Below are positions 51,432 to 59,705 of a stretch of DNA of 64,000 nt, piece after piece. This stretch comes from Paenibacillus artemisiicola (GTDB taxonomy: Bacteria > Bacillota > Bacilli > Paenibacillales > Paenibacillaceae). The stretch is from positions 81,304 to 145,303 of the forward strand of contig NZ_JAGGDJ010000011.1 of assembly GCF_017652985.1 (NCBI RefSeq), given 5' to 3'. The notes beneath the pieces are model-generated. The model was not told where the DNA came from, searched no databases, and worked only from the letters and a program-made list of their open reading frames with translations. How positions within the stretch are numbered: position 1 is the first letter of the stretch; each line of letters starts with the position of its first letter. Made by a program: the position numbers and the translations under genes.

Positions 51432-51455
51432 AACCGCATGAAAGACCATGCGGTT
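51432..51455 (-). terminator. Terminator of the membrane-protein gene at 51558
   Basis: AACCGCATG pairs perfectly with CATGCGGTT over a six-base loop; on the minus strand TTTTTGG follows. It lies ~100 bases behind the stop at 51558. Confidence 0.8.
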
Positions 51456-51557
51456 AATCTTGAGAAGCGTTAATTATTGGCGGCGCTGAATGCTGCGAAT
51501 GCCGGCCCAGTGCGATTTCACCATAGACTCCCACACCCTTCTATACCTAAGCCCCGC

Positions 51558-52067
51558 TTACCGCGTACGAACCGGAGCGCCTTTGCCCTGCCGCAGCAGC
51601 AGCGCATAATAAACGATGTAGTAAGCGAACATGATCAGCATGAGCCCGGACGCCCAGCCGCTTCCGCCCGCGGCGAAGCTCGCGCCGCGCCAGCCGCCGT
51701 CGCCGGAAGCCGTCGTCATCTCGTAGACCCGGTACCCCAAGCGCCCGATGAACAGCACGGTCACGATGCCGCCGATCCACGCGTTGCCTTTATAGTACAA
51801 ATCCGCCCCGCGCCGCTCGTACGTCGTCATGGCCGCGCCGGCGATGCCGAGCGCCGCGCCGATCAGAATGCCCAGGATATCCGAGACGACGCCGACCGCG
51901 CTGAACCCGCCCTCCGCCAAAAAAATCGCGCCGACCGCCGCCAGCAGGAGCATCCGCGTCCCCATCCTGCCCGGCCGAATCGCGCTCCACGAGAAGTTGC
52001 CCTTCACCCTGCGAACGATCCGATACCCCACGAAACCAACCAACACTAAAATGATAAGCTGCTGCAC
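51558..52067 (-). CDS. Four-helix membrane protein, possibly CcdC/DUF1453-like
   Basis: A 169-residue protein with four hydrophobic helices: LIILVLVGFVGYRIVRR, LLLAAVGAIFLAEGG, ILGILIGAALGIAG and IVTVLFIGRLGYRVYEM, plus a C-terminal one, LMLIMFAYYIVYYALLL. The pattern of RGADLYYKGN between helices and the overall size remind me of DUF1453/CcdC proteins; that is a weak match. It is divergent from the sensor-kinase gene at 52316 and might be its target. Confidence 0.6.
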   Translation of the reverse strand: MQQLIILVLVGFVGYRIVRRVKGNFSWSAIRPGRMGTRMLLLAAVGAIFLAEGGFSAVGVVSDILGILIGAALGIAGAAMTTYERRGADLYYKGNAWIGGIVTVLFIGRLGYRVYEMTTASGDGGWRGASFAAGGSGWASGLMLIMFAYYIVYYALLLRQGKGAPVRTR

Positions 52068-52315
52068 TGCTGCCGCCTCCTCGTCTAATCGCTGCCGAAC
52101 TTGGTACCATCATAGCCCGAACCGGCTTGTCCGCTCGACCGCCGACGGATAGAACCCGGCGAAGCCGCGCCTCTATCCACGGATAGAGACAGCCGTCGGC
52201 GGTCGTGGACCGCATTGCGTTCCGGCTTGCGGCGCGGCTACAATGAACGTATCGGATCGCGTACGTACGATTACGGCCGGCGCAAGAATGCGCGGCGAAC
52301 GGGGGCGACACGCAT

Positions 52316-53503
52316 ATGGACTTGCAGGACCGGCGCTTCGTCATCCGCGCGGCCGCCGTCACGGTATTCATCGCCCTGCTGATGCACCTGAACGGATTCT
52401 TCTCGGGTTCGCCCGTCAAAATCGCGCTGAACGTCCTCATCTGGGCGACGTTCGTCAGCCGGTTCGTCCTGCGGGCGTTCTGGCAGCCCCGCGCGATGTC
52501 GATCGCGTTCGTCGGACTGGTCGCGCTGGAGACCGCGACGGGCATCATCTGGTTCAAGGAAAACGTCCTGATTTATTTTCTCGCGGCGATCGTGGTCACG
52601 ACGGCCATCCGACTGTTTCTCGGCCCGAAGCGCGTGCCGCTGCTCGCCGCGATGATCGCGGTCACCTTGCTGTATACGGCGTTCGGGGAAGTGAACCTGA
52701 CCAGCTTCGCCTCGTTCGTCATCATCGCGGCCTTCTTCTATGTCAACGTGCGGAGCCGCCGCGAGCGCGACAGCGCATACGAGGCGAACAAGCGGCATTT
52801 GGCGGAATTGCAGGAGGCGTACGCCCATCTGCAGGAGGCTTCCGCGGCGTCGATGCGCAACGCGGTGCTGGACGAACGCGCGCGGATCGCCCGCGACATC
52901 CACGACGCGGTCGGGCACAGCCTGACCTCGCTGATCGTGCAAATGCAGGCGCTGCGCTACATGATCGCGAAGGACCCGGCGCAGGCGGAGCAGTCGCTGT
53001 CCGGCATGCTGGACGTGGCCCGGCAAGGGCTGCAGGACATCCGGACGTCGGTTCACGCGCTCGCGGACGATCGGGCCGTGTCCGGCTTGGCGCCGCTTCG
53101 GGCGCTGCTCGCCCGGATGGAGGCGACGGCCGGCGTCGGCTACGCGTTTCGGTCGGAGCTGGCGGAGGACGAAGCTGGGGAAGCGGGCGGCGCGCTGCTC
53201 TTCAGCGTGCTGCAGGAGGCGATCACCAACCTTGTCCGCCACTCCGGAGCGACGCGCGCCGACGTGCGGTTGTATCGCGAGAACGGACGGATCGTCCTGC
53301 TTGTCCGGGACGACGGCCGGGCGGGGACGGACGGCGGCGTGCGGGAGGGCTTCGGGCTGAAAACGATGCGGGCGCGGCTCGAGGAACAGGGCGGCCGGCT
53401 GACGTGGCGAGCGGCGGAGCCGCACGGGTTCGAGATCAAAGCGGAGCTGCCGGACGGCTCCGGCGACGAAACGGAGGATCGCGATGACGACGACGGACGG
53501 TAA
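52316..53503 (+). CDS. Sensor histidine kinase, NarL-partner type (HisKA_3)
   Basis: A 395-residue kinase with an N-terminal membrane domain of about five helices (FVIRAAAVTVFIALLMHLNG, then VGLVALETATGIIWF and IYFLAAIVVTTAIRLFLG). The dimerisation/phospho-acceptor region is RARIARDIHDAVGHSLTSLI with His in IHDAVGH, and the HATPase has LQEAITNLVRHSGATRADVR and FGLKTMRARLEEQGGRLTW. It belongs to the DesK/LiaS/YvfT class of kinases for NarL regulators. It overlaps the regulator gene by 20 nt. The signal is probably membrane- or envelope-related. Confidence 0.92.
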   Translation: MDLQDRRFVIRAAAVTVFIALLMHLNGFFSGSPVKIALNVLIWATFVSRFVLRAFWQPRAMSIAFVGLVALETATGIIWFKENVLIYFLAAIVVTTAIRLFLGPKRVPLLAAMIAVTLLYTAFGEVNLTSFASFVIIAAFFYVNVRSRRERDSAYEANKRHLAELQEAYAHLQEASAASMRNAVLDERARIARDIHDAVGHSLTSLIVQMQALRYMIAKDPAQAEQSLSGMLDVARQGLQDIRTSVHALADDRAVSGLAPLRALLARMEATAGVGYAFRSELAEDEAGEAGGALLFSVLQEAITNLVRHSGATRADVRLYRENGRIVLLVRDDGRAGTDGGVREGFGLKTMRARLEEQGGRLTWRAAEPHGFEIKAELPDGSGDETEDRDDDDGR

Positions 53504-54158
53504 AATCAAGGTGCTGCTGGCGGACGACCAGAAGATGATCCGGCAGGGCTTCGGCTACGTCATCGGCCTGCAGGACGACATGACGCTCGCGGGCGAAGCG
53601 GCCGACGGGCGGGAAGCGGTCGCGCAGGCGCTCGCGCTGCGGCCGGACATCATCCTGATGGACATCCAGATGCCGCAGATGACGGGAATCGAGGCCGCGA
53701 AGGCGATTTTGCGGCAGCTGCCGAACGTGAAAATCGTCGTGCTGACGACGTTCAACGACCCGGATTACATTTACGAGGTCATCCGCGCGGGCGCCGTCGG
53801 CTACCTGCTGAAGGACGCGGACGTGGAGGATATGCTCGAAGCGGTCCGCTCCGCGCATCGCGGCGAAGCGGTGTACCGGACGGACCTCGCGGCGGGCGCG
53901 CTGTCCCGGGCGGTGTCGTCCGCCTGCCTCGTGCCGGACGCGGGCGCGGCGCCCCCGCTGCCGGAGCCGCTGACGGAGCGGGAGCGGGAGATTTTGCAGG
54001 AGATGGCGTACGGCCTGCGCAACGACCGCATCGCTCAAAAGCTGTTCATCACCGAAGGCACGGTCAAGTCCCACGTGCACCGGATCTTGCAGAAATTCGG
54101 CTGCGAGGACCGGACGCAGGTCGTCGTGGCGGCGCTGCGGCACGGAATGGTGAAGTAG
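53484..54158 (+). CDS. Response regulator, NarL/FixJ family
   Basis: A 224-residue regulator. Receiver: VLLADDQKMIRQGFGYVIGL, phospho-acceptor in DIILMDIQMPQMTGIEA, Lys in VGYLLKDADVEDML. DNA-binding LuxR-type HTH: LTEREREILQEMAYGLRNDR, IAQKLFITEGTVKSHVHRIL. GGAGG six bases before the ATG; the start lies inside the kinase gene. Works with the sensor kinase at 52316-53503. The transcript ends at the hairpin 54202-54240. Confidence 0.94.
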   Translation: MTTTDGKIKVLLADDQKMIRQGFGYVIGLQDDMTLAGEAADGREAVAQALALRPDIILMDIQMPQMTGIEAAKAILRQLPNVKIVVLTTFNDPDYIYEVIRAGAVGYLLKDADVEDMLEAVRSAHRGEAVYRTDLAAGALSRAVSSACLVPDAGAAPPLPEPLTEREREILQEMAYGLRNDRIAQKLFITEGTVKSHVHRILQKFGCEDRTQVVVAALRHGMVK

Positions 54159-54201
54159 GGCCGCTTGCGTTGCGCGATCACCTCGCCAAACCTTCGATAA
54201 A

Positions 54202-54240
54202 AGCCTCCGAACCCCGTTCCTGACGCGGAGTTCGGAGGCT
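54202..54240 (+). terminator. Terminator of the NarL-type two-component operon
   Basis: AGCCTCCGAAC pairs perfectly with GTTCGGAGGCT across a 17-base loop; the T-run is short (CTTTG). Confidence 0.65.
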
Positions 54241-54254
54241 CTTTGCAGCTGTGG

Positions 54255-54418
54255 GCGCCTGTCGGCCGCGGATTGCAGAACAACGGCGCGATTTCGGATT
54301 GTAGTTACGGGCGCCTGTCGGCCGCGGATTGCAGGACAGCGGCGCGATTTCGGATTGTAGTTGCGCGCCTGTCGGCCGCGGATTGCAGAACAGCGGCGCG
54401 ACTTCGGATATGCGTTAC
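54255..54418. repeat. Three tandem ~55-bp repeats
   Basis: Three units beginning GCGCCTGTCGGCCGCGGATT at 54255, 54311 and 54365 (steps of 56 and 54 bp), each continuing with GCAGAACAGCGGCGCGA-like sequence. They lie between the two-component operon and the DUF3221 gene and immediately follow the latter's stop on its strand. Confidence 0.88.
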
Positions 54419-54747
54419 GGTTCGGCTAGCTCGACCTTTTTCCCATCCATGATGGCCGGGTAAGAATCGTCGGACACTCCGGTCGTCCGTACGCGGACTT
54501 TGTCCCCCGCCTTGAACTTGCTCGCGCCGCCGTAGTTCAACTCCACCGCGTTCGGCGCCGCCTTCTCCAGCAGCTCGTTCAGCGATAGCGTCCCGACGTC
54601 CTCCTTGGACACGCCCCAGACGATCAGCAGCCGCTTCTTCTCGACTTTGGCGACGTACCCGTGCAGGTCGAATTCACCGCCGCCCGAGCACCCCGCCGAT
54701 GGCAGAACCAAAAATACCGCCAACAACAGCAATAAGCACGCGCGCAT
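54415..54747 (-). CDS. DUF3221-family lipoprotein
   Basis: A 110-residue lipoprotein: signal peptide RACLLLLLAVFLVLPSAG with lipobox PSAGC, then a small beta-barrel-like domain (FDLHGYVAKVEKKRLLIVWG, GASKFKAGDKVRVRTTGVSD, SYPAIMDGKKVEL). This matches the DUF3221 (YobA-like) pattern of an OB-fold-like domain in secreted Bacillus proteins; function unknown. GGGGGAG stands five bases before the ATG. Its stop codon is adjacent to the tandem repeats. Confidence 0.82.
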   Translation of the reverse strand: MRACLLLLLAVFLVLPSAGCSGGGEFDLHGYVAKVEKKRLLIVWGVSKEDVGTLSLNELLEKAAPNAVELNYGGASKFKAGDKVRVRTTGVSDDSYPAIMDGKKVELAEP

Positions 54748-55048
54748 GCCATCTCCCCCTTTGCTCTCCAGACGCCGGGTTCGGCTGGAAAGTTTCGGAA
54801 TCCCGCTATTTCTCTGCGTTGGAGAACCATACTAAAAGGAAAGGTCCGCACACGGTTTTGCGGTCTCGCGCCATATTTCTTTGATAGCGAGAGATGCCCG
54901 CGCGTTCTTCCTGCCGCCGCCACGGGCCGCTTTGGAAAACAGTCGGGCTGAAGGGCCGATATCCAACTTTCCAATTCGAAATTTACTTACTATTCTTGAG
55001 AAACTTTCCGATATTTCGTACACTGGAGAAAATGGAGGGGGCACTCAC
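54748..55048. other. Divergent intergenic region before the second flavin oxidoreductase
   Basis: 301 bases without a gene. It contains a promoter for the plus-strand gene (54996-55024) and a possible TCTCGC/GCGAGA hairpin near 54866-54892. Nothing else recognised. Confidence 0.5.
54996..55024 (+). promoter_or_regulatory. Promoter of the flavin oxidoreductase gene at 55049
   Basis: TTGAGA (54996-55001), a 17-base spacer and TACACT (55019-55024), ~25 bases before the start codon. An ACTTAC element just upstream resembles a half-site of the 38088-38104 dyad. Confidence 0.55.
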
Positions 55049-56122
55049 ATGGCAGAATTGGCAAAACCGATGGAAATCGGGATCAGTACGTTTTTGGAAA
55101 CGACGCCGGACCCCGAGACGGGCGCGGTGATCAGCCACGCCGAGCGGCTGCGCCGGGCGGTGGAAGAGATCGTCGTCGCCGATCGCGCCGGCCTGGACGT
55201 GTACGGCATCGGCGAGCATCACCGCCCCGATTACGCGGGTACCGCCCCGGCCGTCGTCCTGGCGGCGGCCGCCGGCTTGACGCGGCGCATCCGGTTGACG
55301 AGCGCCGTAACCGTGCTGTCCTCGGACGATCCGGTACGGGTCTACCAGTCGTTCGCGACGCTGGACGGCCTCTCGAACGGACGGGCGGAAATCATGGCCG
55401 GCCGCGGCTCGTTCATCGAATCGTTCCCGCTGTTCGGGTACAGCCTCGAGGATTACGACGAACTGTTCGAGGAGAAGCTGGAGCTGCTGCTCCAGATCCG
55501 GGCCTCGGAAAAAGTGACCTGGCGCGGCGGACACCGCCCGGCGATTCAAAACCTCGGCGTCTACCCGCGCTCCGTCCAAGATCCGCTCCCGGTCTGGATC
55601 GCGAGCGGCGGCAATGCGCAGTCGGCCGTTCGCGCGGGGCTGCTCGGCCTGCCGATCGCGTTCGCGATCATCGGCGGCATGCCGGAGAAATTCGCGCCGC
55701 TCGTCGACTTGTACAAGCGGGCGGCCGCGCAGGCGGGACACGATCCGGAGAAGCTGCCGGTCGCGACGCATTCGCACGGCTTCGTCGGCGACGACAAGGA
55801 GGCGACGGCCGAGCTGTTCTTCAAGCCGACGCAGGCGCAGATGAACAAAATCGGCAGCGAGCGCGGCTGGAACCAGCCGTACACGCGCGCCACGTACGAT
55901 GACGCGCGCAGCCTTCGCGGCGCCCTCTACCTCGGCGACCCCGCGTACGTCGCGGAGAAGATCGTCCTGCTGCGCAAGAACCTCGGCATCACGCGCTTCT
56001 TCCTGCACGTGAACGTCGGCACGATGCCGCACAAGGACGTGCTGCGCGCCATCGAGCTGCTCGGCACGAAGGTGAAGCCGCTCGTGCTGCAAGAGCTGGC
56101 GCGAATCGAAGGCACGAAGTAA
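55049..56122 (+). CDS. LLM-class flavin-dependent oxidoreductase
   Basis: A 357-residue luciferase-like TIM-barrel protein. Visible family segments: MEIGISTFLETTPDPETGAV at the N-terminus, AGLDVYGIGEHHRPDYAG, RIRLTSAVTVLSSDDPVRVY, and GRAEIMAGRGSFIESFPLFG. This is the atypical subgroup often annotated as 'CE1758-like/ LLM class F420 or FMN oxidoreductase'; the cofactor is most likely FMN in a Firmicute. Start at 55049; GGAGGGG lies nine bases before. Ends at the terminator 56129-56165. Different subgroup from the protein at 3559-4575. Confidence 0.9.
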   Translation: MAELAKPMEIGISTFLETTPDPETGAVISHAERLRRAVEEIVVADRAGLDVYGIGEHHRPDYAGTAPAVVLAAAAGLTRRIRLTSAVTVLSSDDPVRVYQSFATLDGLSNGRAEIMAGRGSFIESFPLFGYSLEDYDELFEEKLELLLQIRASEKVTWRGGHRPAIQNLGVYPRSVQDPLPVWIASGGNAQSAVRAGLLGLPIAFAIIGGMPEKFAPLVDLYKRAAAQAGHDPEKLPVATHSHGFVGDDKEATAELFFKPTQAQMNKIGSERGWNQPYTRATYDDARSLRGALYLGDPAYVAEKIVLLRKNLGITRFFLHVNVGTMPHKDVLRAIELLGTKVKPLVLQELARIEGTK

Positions 56123-56128
56123 ACGGCG

Positions 56129-56165
56129 AAAAGGCTAGTCCGCTATGTTGCGGGCTAGCCTTTTT
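56129..56165 (+). terminator. Terminator of the flavin oxidoreductase gene
   Basis: AAAAGGCTAG (56129-56138) pairs with CTAGCCTTTT (56155-56164), with the inner CCGC/GCGG extending the stem, then T-run. Because both sides carry A/T-runs it can work on both strands. Confidence 0.9.
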
Positions 56166-56183
56166 GGAATTGCCGGCGGCGAG

Positions 56184-56938
56184 AACGGTACCTCGTACCG
56201 CTCTTGCGGCGATTTCGGCCAGTTTGGCCTCATGTACCGTACCTCGTACCGCTCTTGAGGTCATTTCGCCGATTTCGGGCTCATGTACCGTACCTCATAC
56301 CGCTCTTGCGCCGATTTCGCCAATTTCGGATTCATGTACCGTACCTCGTACCGTTCTTGCGCCGATTTCGCCAATTTCGGCTTCATGTACCGTACCTCGT
56401 ACCGCTCTTGCGGCGATTTCGCCGATTTCGGCCTCATGTACCGTACCTCATGCCGCTCTTGCAGCGATTTCGGCTAGTTCGGCTTCATTTACCGTACCTC
56501 ATACCGTTCTTGCGGCGAATTCGCCAATTTTGGCCTCATGTACCGTACCTCATACCGCTCTATTTCGCCGATTTCGGCCTCATGTACCGTACCTCGTACC
56601 GCTCTTGCGGCGATTTCTGCGATTTCGGCTTCATGTACCATACCTCGTACCGCTCTTGCCACGATTTCGCCGATTTCGGCCTCATGTACCGTACTTCGTA
56701 CCGCTCTTTCGCCGATTTCGGCTAGTTCGGCTTCATGTACCGTACCTCATACCGCTCTTGCGACGATTTCGGCCAGTTTGGCCCCATGTACCGTACCTCG
56801 TACCGTTCTTGCGCCGATTTCGGCCAGTTTGGCCCCATGTACCGTACCTCATACCGCTCTTGCGACGATTTCGCCGATTTCGGCCTCATGTACCGTAACT
56901 CATACCGTTCTTGCGGCGAATTCTGCGACTCTGTTCCT
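56184..56938. repeat. 51-bp minisatellite, 15 units
   Basis: Fifteen head-to-tail units with consensus ATGTACCGTACCTCGTACCG-CTCTTGCGGCGATTTCGCCG-ATTTCGGCCTC. Unit starts (GTACCTC) step by exactly 51 bp from 56188 to 56895, except one unit of 44 bp (56545-56589). Units differ by point changes (CTCGTACC or CTCATACC; GGCCAGTTTGG or GCCGATTTCGG). All three plus-strand frames stay open because 51 is a multiple of three, but there is no ribosome binding site, and the minus strand has stops. It fills the gap between convergent genes. Confidence 0.95.
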
Positions 56939-56952
56939 AGCCCGTTCCCCGT

Positions 56953-58215
56953 TCACCCGGCCAGCTTCGACAAATCCCCGACGTACGGGTACACGTACGG
57001 ATCCTTCGGCGCCGCGATCTTCGCGACGCTTGCGGCTTTGATACGCAGGATCGTGTTGCCGCCGTAGACCGTTTTCCCGATCTCGCCTTTCACGCGCACC
57101 CACGTATCGGCTTTGAGGCCGGTTCCCGCGCCTTCCACGAGAAACCCGTACGGCACCGCGTCGGCCGAGCAGCAGGTCATCGCGAGCCGCGACACGATGA
57201 ATTGGTCCGGCTTCATGTCCGGCTCCCGGTAGACGAAGCCGCTCACGTCGAGCGTCTTGCCCTGAAAATTGTCCATGTACATGCTGAGCGTCGTCGCCTT
57301 TTCCAAAAAGCCCTCCGCCCGCACCGAAATCAGGTCCTGTCCGTACAGCCGCATGCCCAGCGCCGCCAAGTCGGCGCCGTATTCGTCGTGCGGGAACCGC
57401 TTCGCCAGCTGCGCATCGTCGCCGGCAGCCGCCTCCGCTTGACCGGTCGCCGGGCCGGCGCCCGCGTCCGGCGCAGCCGACCTGCCGGCCGACTCCCCGG
57501 CTCCGTTCTCCGCTTGGCCGGACGCGTCGCCGTCACCGGCCGAGCCGGCGCCGGCCGGAGTCGCCGAGCCAACGCCGCTCCGCTCCGCAGCAGCCGCAGC
57601 ATCCGCCGACTTCCCGGCCCCTGCCTCCGCTCGCCCGGGCGCCGCCCCGGCGTCCGCCGAATCGGCCGCCTGCCCCGCCGCGCCCGCATGGCCGGCGGCG
57701 GAACCGACGCCTCCGCTTGCAGCCGAGGGCGCCTCGCCCGCCGCCGGAGAAGCCCCGGCCCGCGCGGCCCCCGCCGCCGGAGATGCCGCCGGCGCCTTCA
57801 CCCGGCTCACGGCCCCGGCGGCGTCGAGGCGCATGCCTTTCACGGCCGCGACGTCGCTGCCCATCGCCTTGTCCGGCAGCGCGAAGCCGAACGCGAGCGG
57901 CGCGGCGAACAGCGCGTACAGCACGGCGTTGCGCCAGATCGACCGGGCCGGCGGATGCTCGCAGCCGCAGTCGCCGGCTCCTTCCTCCGCCCAGCCGAAC
58001 CGCAGCCGCAGCGCCTCATATACAAAATATACCGCCAGCACGAACAGACCCAGCGCGGCCAGTTTAACGTACAGCATGGTTCGCGGCGCGATGTAATACT
58101 GCAGCCGGCCGCTCTTCGCGAGATGCGCGATATAGACGGCAAACCCGCCGAGCAGCAGTCCCCGGAAGCCGTAGTGCCAGGCAAGCCGGCGGTCCTCCCG
58201 AATCGCGTTCAACAT
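56953..58215 (-). CDS. ycgQ: TIGR03943-family (YcgQ-like) membrane protein with long low-complexity insertion
   Basis: A 420-residue partner of the adjacent YcgR-like permease. N-terminus with two membrane helices (GFRGLLLGGFAVYIAHLA; LYVKLAALGLFVLAVYFVYE), a Cys/His motif GDCGCEH, another helix (LYALFAAPLAFGFALPD), and a C-terminal conserved domain (YGADLAALGMRLYGQDLISV, then FLEKATTLSMYMDNFQGKTL and RLAMTCCSADAVPYGFLVEG, ending VKGEIGKTVYGG). Residues ~140-280 are an Ala/Gly/Pro/Ser-rich insertion absent from normal relatives (~280-300 aa). The pair probably moves a divalent metal; it shares a Zur-like region with the zinc importer. Confidence 0.85.
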   Translation of the reverse strand: MLNAIREDRRLAWHYGFRGLLLGGFAVYIAHLAKSGRLQYYIAPRTMLYVKLAALGLFVLAVYFVYEALRLRFGWAEEGAGDCGCEHPPARSIWRNAVLYALFAAPLAFGFALPDKAMGSDVAAVKGMRLDAAGAVSRVKAPAASPAAGAARAGASPAAGEAPSAASGGVGSAAGHAGAAGQAADSADAGAAPGRAEAGAGKSADAAAAAERSGVGSATPAGAGSAGDGDASGQAENGAGESAGRSAAPDAGAGPATGQAEAAAGDDAQLAKRFPHDEYGADLAALGMRLYGQDLISVRAEGFLEKATTLSMYMDNFQGKTLDVSGFVYREPDMKPDQFIVSRLAMTCCSADAVPYGFLVEGAGTGLKADTWVRVKGEIGKTVYGGNTILRIKAASVAKIAAPKDPYVYPYVGDLSKLAG

Positions 58216-58228
58216 GCGTTCCTCCTCT

Positions 58229-59392
58229 CTACGCGAGCCCGGACAGCCTTGCGAACAGCAAGGATCCGGCCAAAGTCAACCCGAACACGAGCAGCGTCAG
58301 CAGCAGCACGAACCGGGCTCTGAAGGCGGTCAGCAGCATGAGCGTCCCTTTCACGTTCATCATCGGACCGAAGACGAGCATGGCGATCAGCGCCCCCGCC
58401 GGAAACGTCCCGGCGAACGACGACGCCACGAACGCGTCCGACGTCGAACAGAGCGAGAGCACGAAGCCGAACGCCATCATGAACATGTGGGCGCCCGCGC
58501 CGCTTTGGCCGATGCCGGCCAGCTCCGCCCGGGGCAAAAACGCCTGCGCCGCGGCGGCGACGGCCGCGCCGAAGATCAGGTAGCCGCCCATGCCGAACAG
58601 CTCCCCGCCGGCGTGATGAAGCACGGCGAAGAATTTGTTTCCGTTCCCATGGCCGTGCCCGCGGCTTGCGCCCTGCGAATGATCGCGATGATGCGTTCGA
58701 TGCGCCGGATGCTTTTGATGAGCAGAATGATGCGGGGCAGGCTGCGAGCGGTCATGATGATGGTCATGAGCGTGAACTTGAGGACGGGCGGAAGCCGGCC
58801 CCGGCACCGGCGCGGAAGCGGCCGGGGAGCCGCCTCGCAGCTGATCGCCCCGCACGAAGAAATAAACGAACAAGCCTGCCGCCAAGCCGACCGTCAAAGC
58901 CAGTCCCATCCGGCCGGCCAGCATCTCGGGCCGCGTCCGGAACGCCGCGTGCGTCGCGCCGTAGACGATGGGATTGACGATCGGCCCGACCAGGATGAAC
59001 GCCGTGCCGGCATAGAGCGGCATGCCCTTGGCGATGAGCCGGCGCACGATCGGAATGAGGCCGCACTCGCAGACGGGGAAGACGGCGCCGAGCAGGCAGG
59101 CGGCCGCGATGCCGAGCAGCGGATGGCGGGGAATCGCCCGCCGGATCCAGCCCTCGGGGAGAAAGACGTGCATGAGCGAGGAGACGAATACGCTGAGCAG
59201 AATGAACGGCAGCGCCTCGAGCACGATGCCGACGAACATCGTTTTGAACGCGTTCAAGCCGGCCCAATCGGGGACGCGCCATCCGCGCAGCAGCTCGGGC
59301 TTCAGGAACAGGACGAGCAGGAAGCCGAACAGGAACCCGAACGCCAGATTGACCCGCCGGGACGAGCGCGGCCCGGACGTTTCCGCATCCAT
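58229..59392 (-). CDS. ycgR: YcgR-like permease (DUF318/ArsP_1 family)
   Basis: A 387-residue membrane protein with about eight helices. Hallmarks: PFILLSVFVSSLMHVFLPEG, FPVCECGLIPIVRRLIAKGM and VGPIVNPIVYGATHAAF, and near the C-terminus MAFGFVLSLCSTSDAFVASS. These are the two conserved halves of the COG0701 permease. A His-rich loop (HAHDHHHDRSQPAPHHSAHQ) in the middle (residues ~210-240) suits binding of Zn2+ or another metal. It is upstream of ycgQ (13 bp) and divergent from znuACB behind Zur-like boxes. Metal transport is inferred. Confidence 0.87.
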   Translation of the reverse strand: MDAETSGPRSSRRVNLAFGFLFGFLLVLFLKPELLRGWRVPDWAGLNAFKTMFVGIVLEALPFILLSVFVSSLMHVFLPEGWIRRAIPRHPLLGIAAACLLGAVFPVCECGLIPIVRRLIAKGMPLYAGTAFILVGPIVNPIVYGATHAAFRTRPEMLAGRMGLALTVGLAAGLFVYFFVRGDQLRGGSPAASAPVPGPASARPQVHAHDHHHDRSQPAPHHSAHQKHPAHRTHHRDHSQGASRGHGHGNGNKFFAVLHHAGGELFGMGGYLIFGAAVAAAAQAFLPRAELAGIGQSGAGAHMFMMAFGFVLSLCSTSDAFVASSFAGTFPAGALIAMLVFGPMMNVKGTLMLLTAFRARFVLLLTLLVFGLTLAGSLLFARLSGLA

Positions 59393-59423
59393 CTACGGTC
59401 ACCTCCTTCGTTTCGTATCGATT

Positions 59424-59492
59424 GTCGGCGCTGTCGACGCTGTCGGCGCTGTCGACGCTGTCGGCGCTGTCGGCGCTGTCAGCGCTGTCGGT
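59424..59492. repeat. 9-bp microsatellite (GCTGTCGAC/GCTGTCGGC)n
   Basis: Seven to eight tandem units of GCTGTCGGC/GCTGTCGAC directly upstream of the ycgR start (within its mRNA leader). Such an array can change length by slippage and might alter expression; on the leader strand it reads GCCGACAGC. Confidence 0.85.
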
Positions 59493-59550
59493 GCTCCGGG
59501 ACACCTTCGTTCGCGGCACCGGTTGCCGGCAGACACACCGCGCTTCTAAA

Positions 59551-59566
59551 TTGTAAATATTACTAA
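59551..59566. promoter_or_regulatory. Zur-like box 1 (at the ycgR promoter)
   Basis: TTGTAAATATTACTAA, an imperfect dyad close to the Bacillus Zur consensus TCGTAATnATTACGA. It lies at the predicted transcription start of the minus-strand promoter (-10 at 59576-59581). Confidence 0.75.
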
Positions 59567-59575
59567 TACGATTCT

Positions 59576-59605
59576 ACTATAGCAAGCTTTTCCGAAGCGC
59601 GTCAA
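59576..59605 (-). promoter_or_regulatory. Promoter of ycgRQ
   Basis: On the minus strand TTGACG (59600-59605), an 18-base spacer and TATAGT (59576-59581). Confidence 0.7.
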
Positions 59606-59636
59606 ACGGTTTGGCGCCTTTTCGGCGCGATTTTAT

Positions 59637-59652
59637 TTGTAAACTTTACGAA
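59637..59652. promoter_or_regulatory. Zur-like box 2 (before the znuA promoter)
   Basis: TTGTAAACTTTACGAA, a dyad with 5-bp arms, lies just upstream of the -35 element of the znuACB promoter. Confidence 0.7.
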
Positions 59653-59658
59653 AAGGCA

Positions 59659-59688
59659 TTGACGTCCGAAAGTCGCCGCGCCTATAAT
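59659..59688 (+). promoter_or_regulatory. Promoter of znuACB
   Basis: TTGACG (59659-59664), an 18-base spacer and TATAAT (59683-59688); transcription would start near 59695. Confidence 0.8.
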
Positions 59689-59705
59689 GGCGTCATGTCT
59701 TTAAA

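Noticed and set aside
56184..56938. CRISPR array
   Set aside because: Units are contiguous and similar along their whole length; no unique spacers and no cas genes.
56164..57041. Several plus-strand frames encoding 17-residue repeats (e.g. MYRTSYRSCADFANFGF)
   Set aside because: They are produced by the 51-bp minisatellite; no ribosome binding site, all three frames open, and one 44-bp unit breaks the phase.
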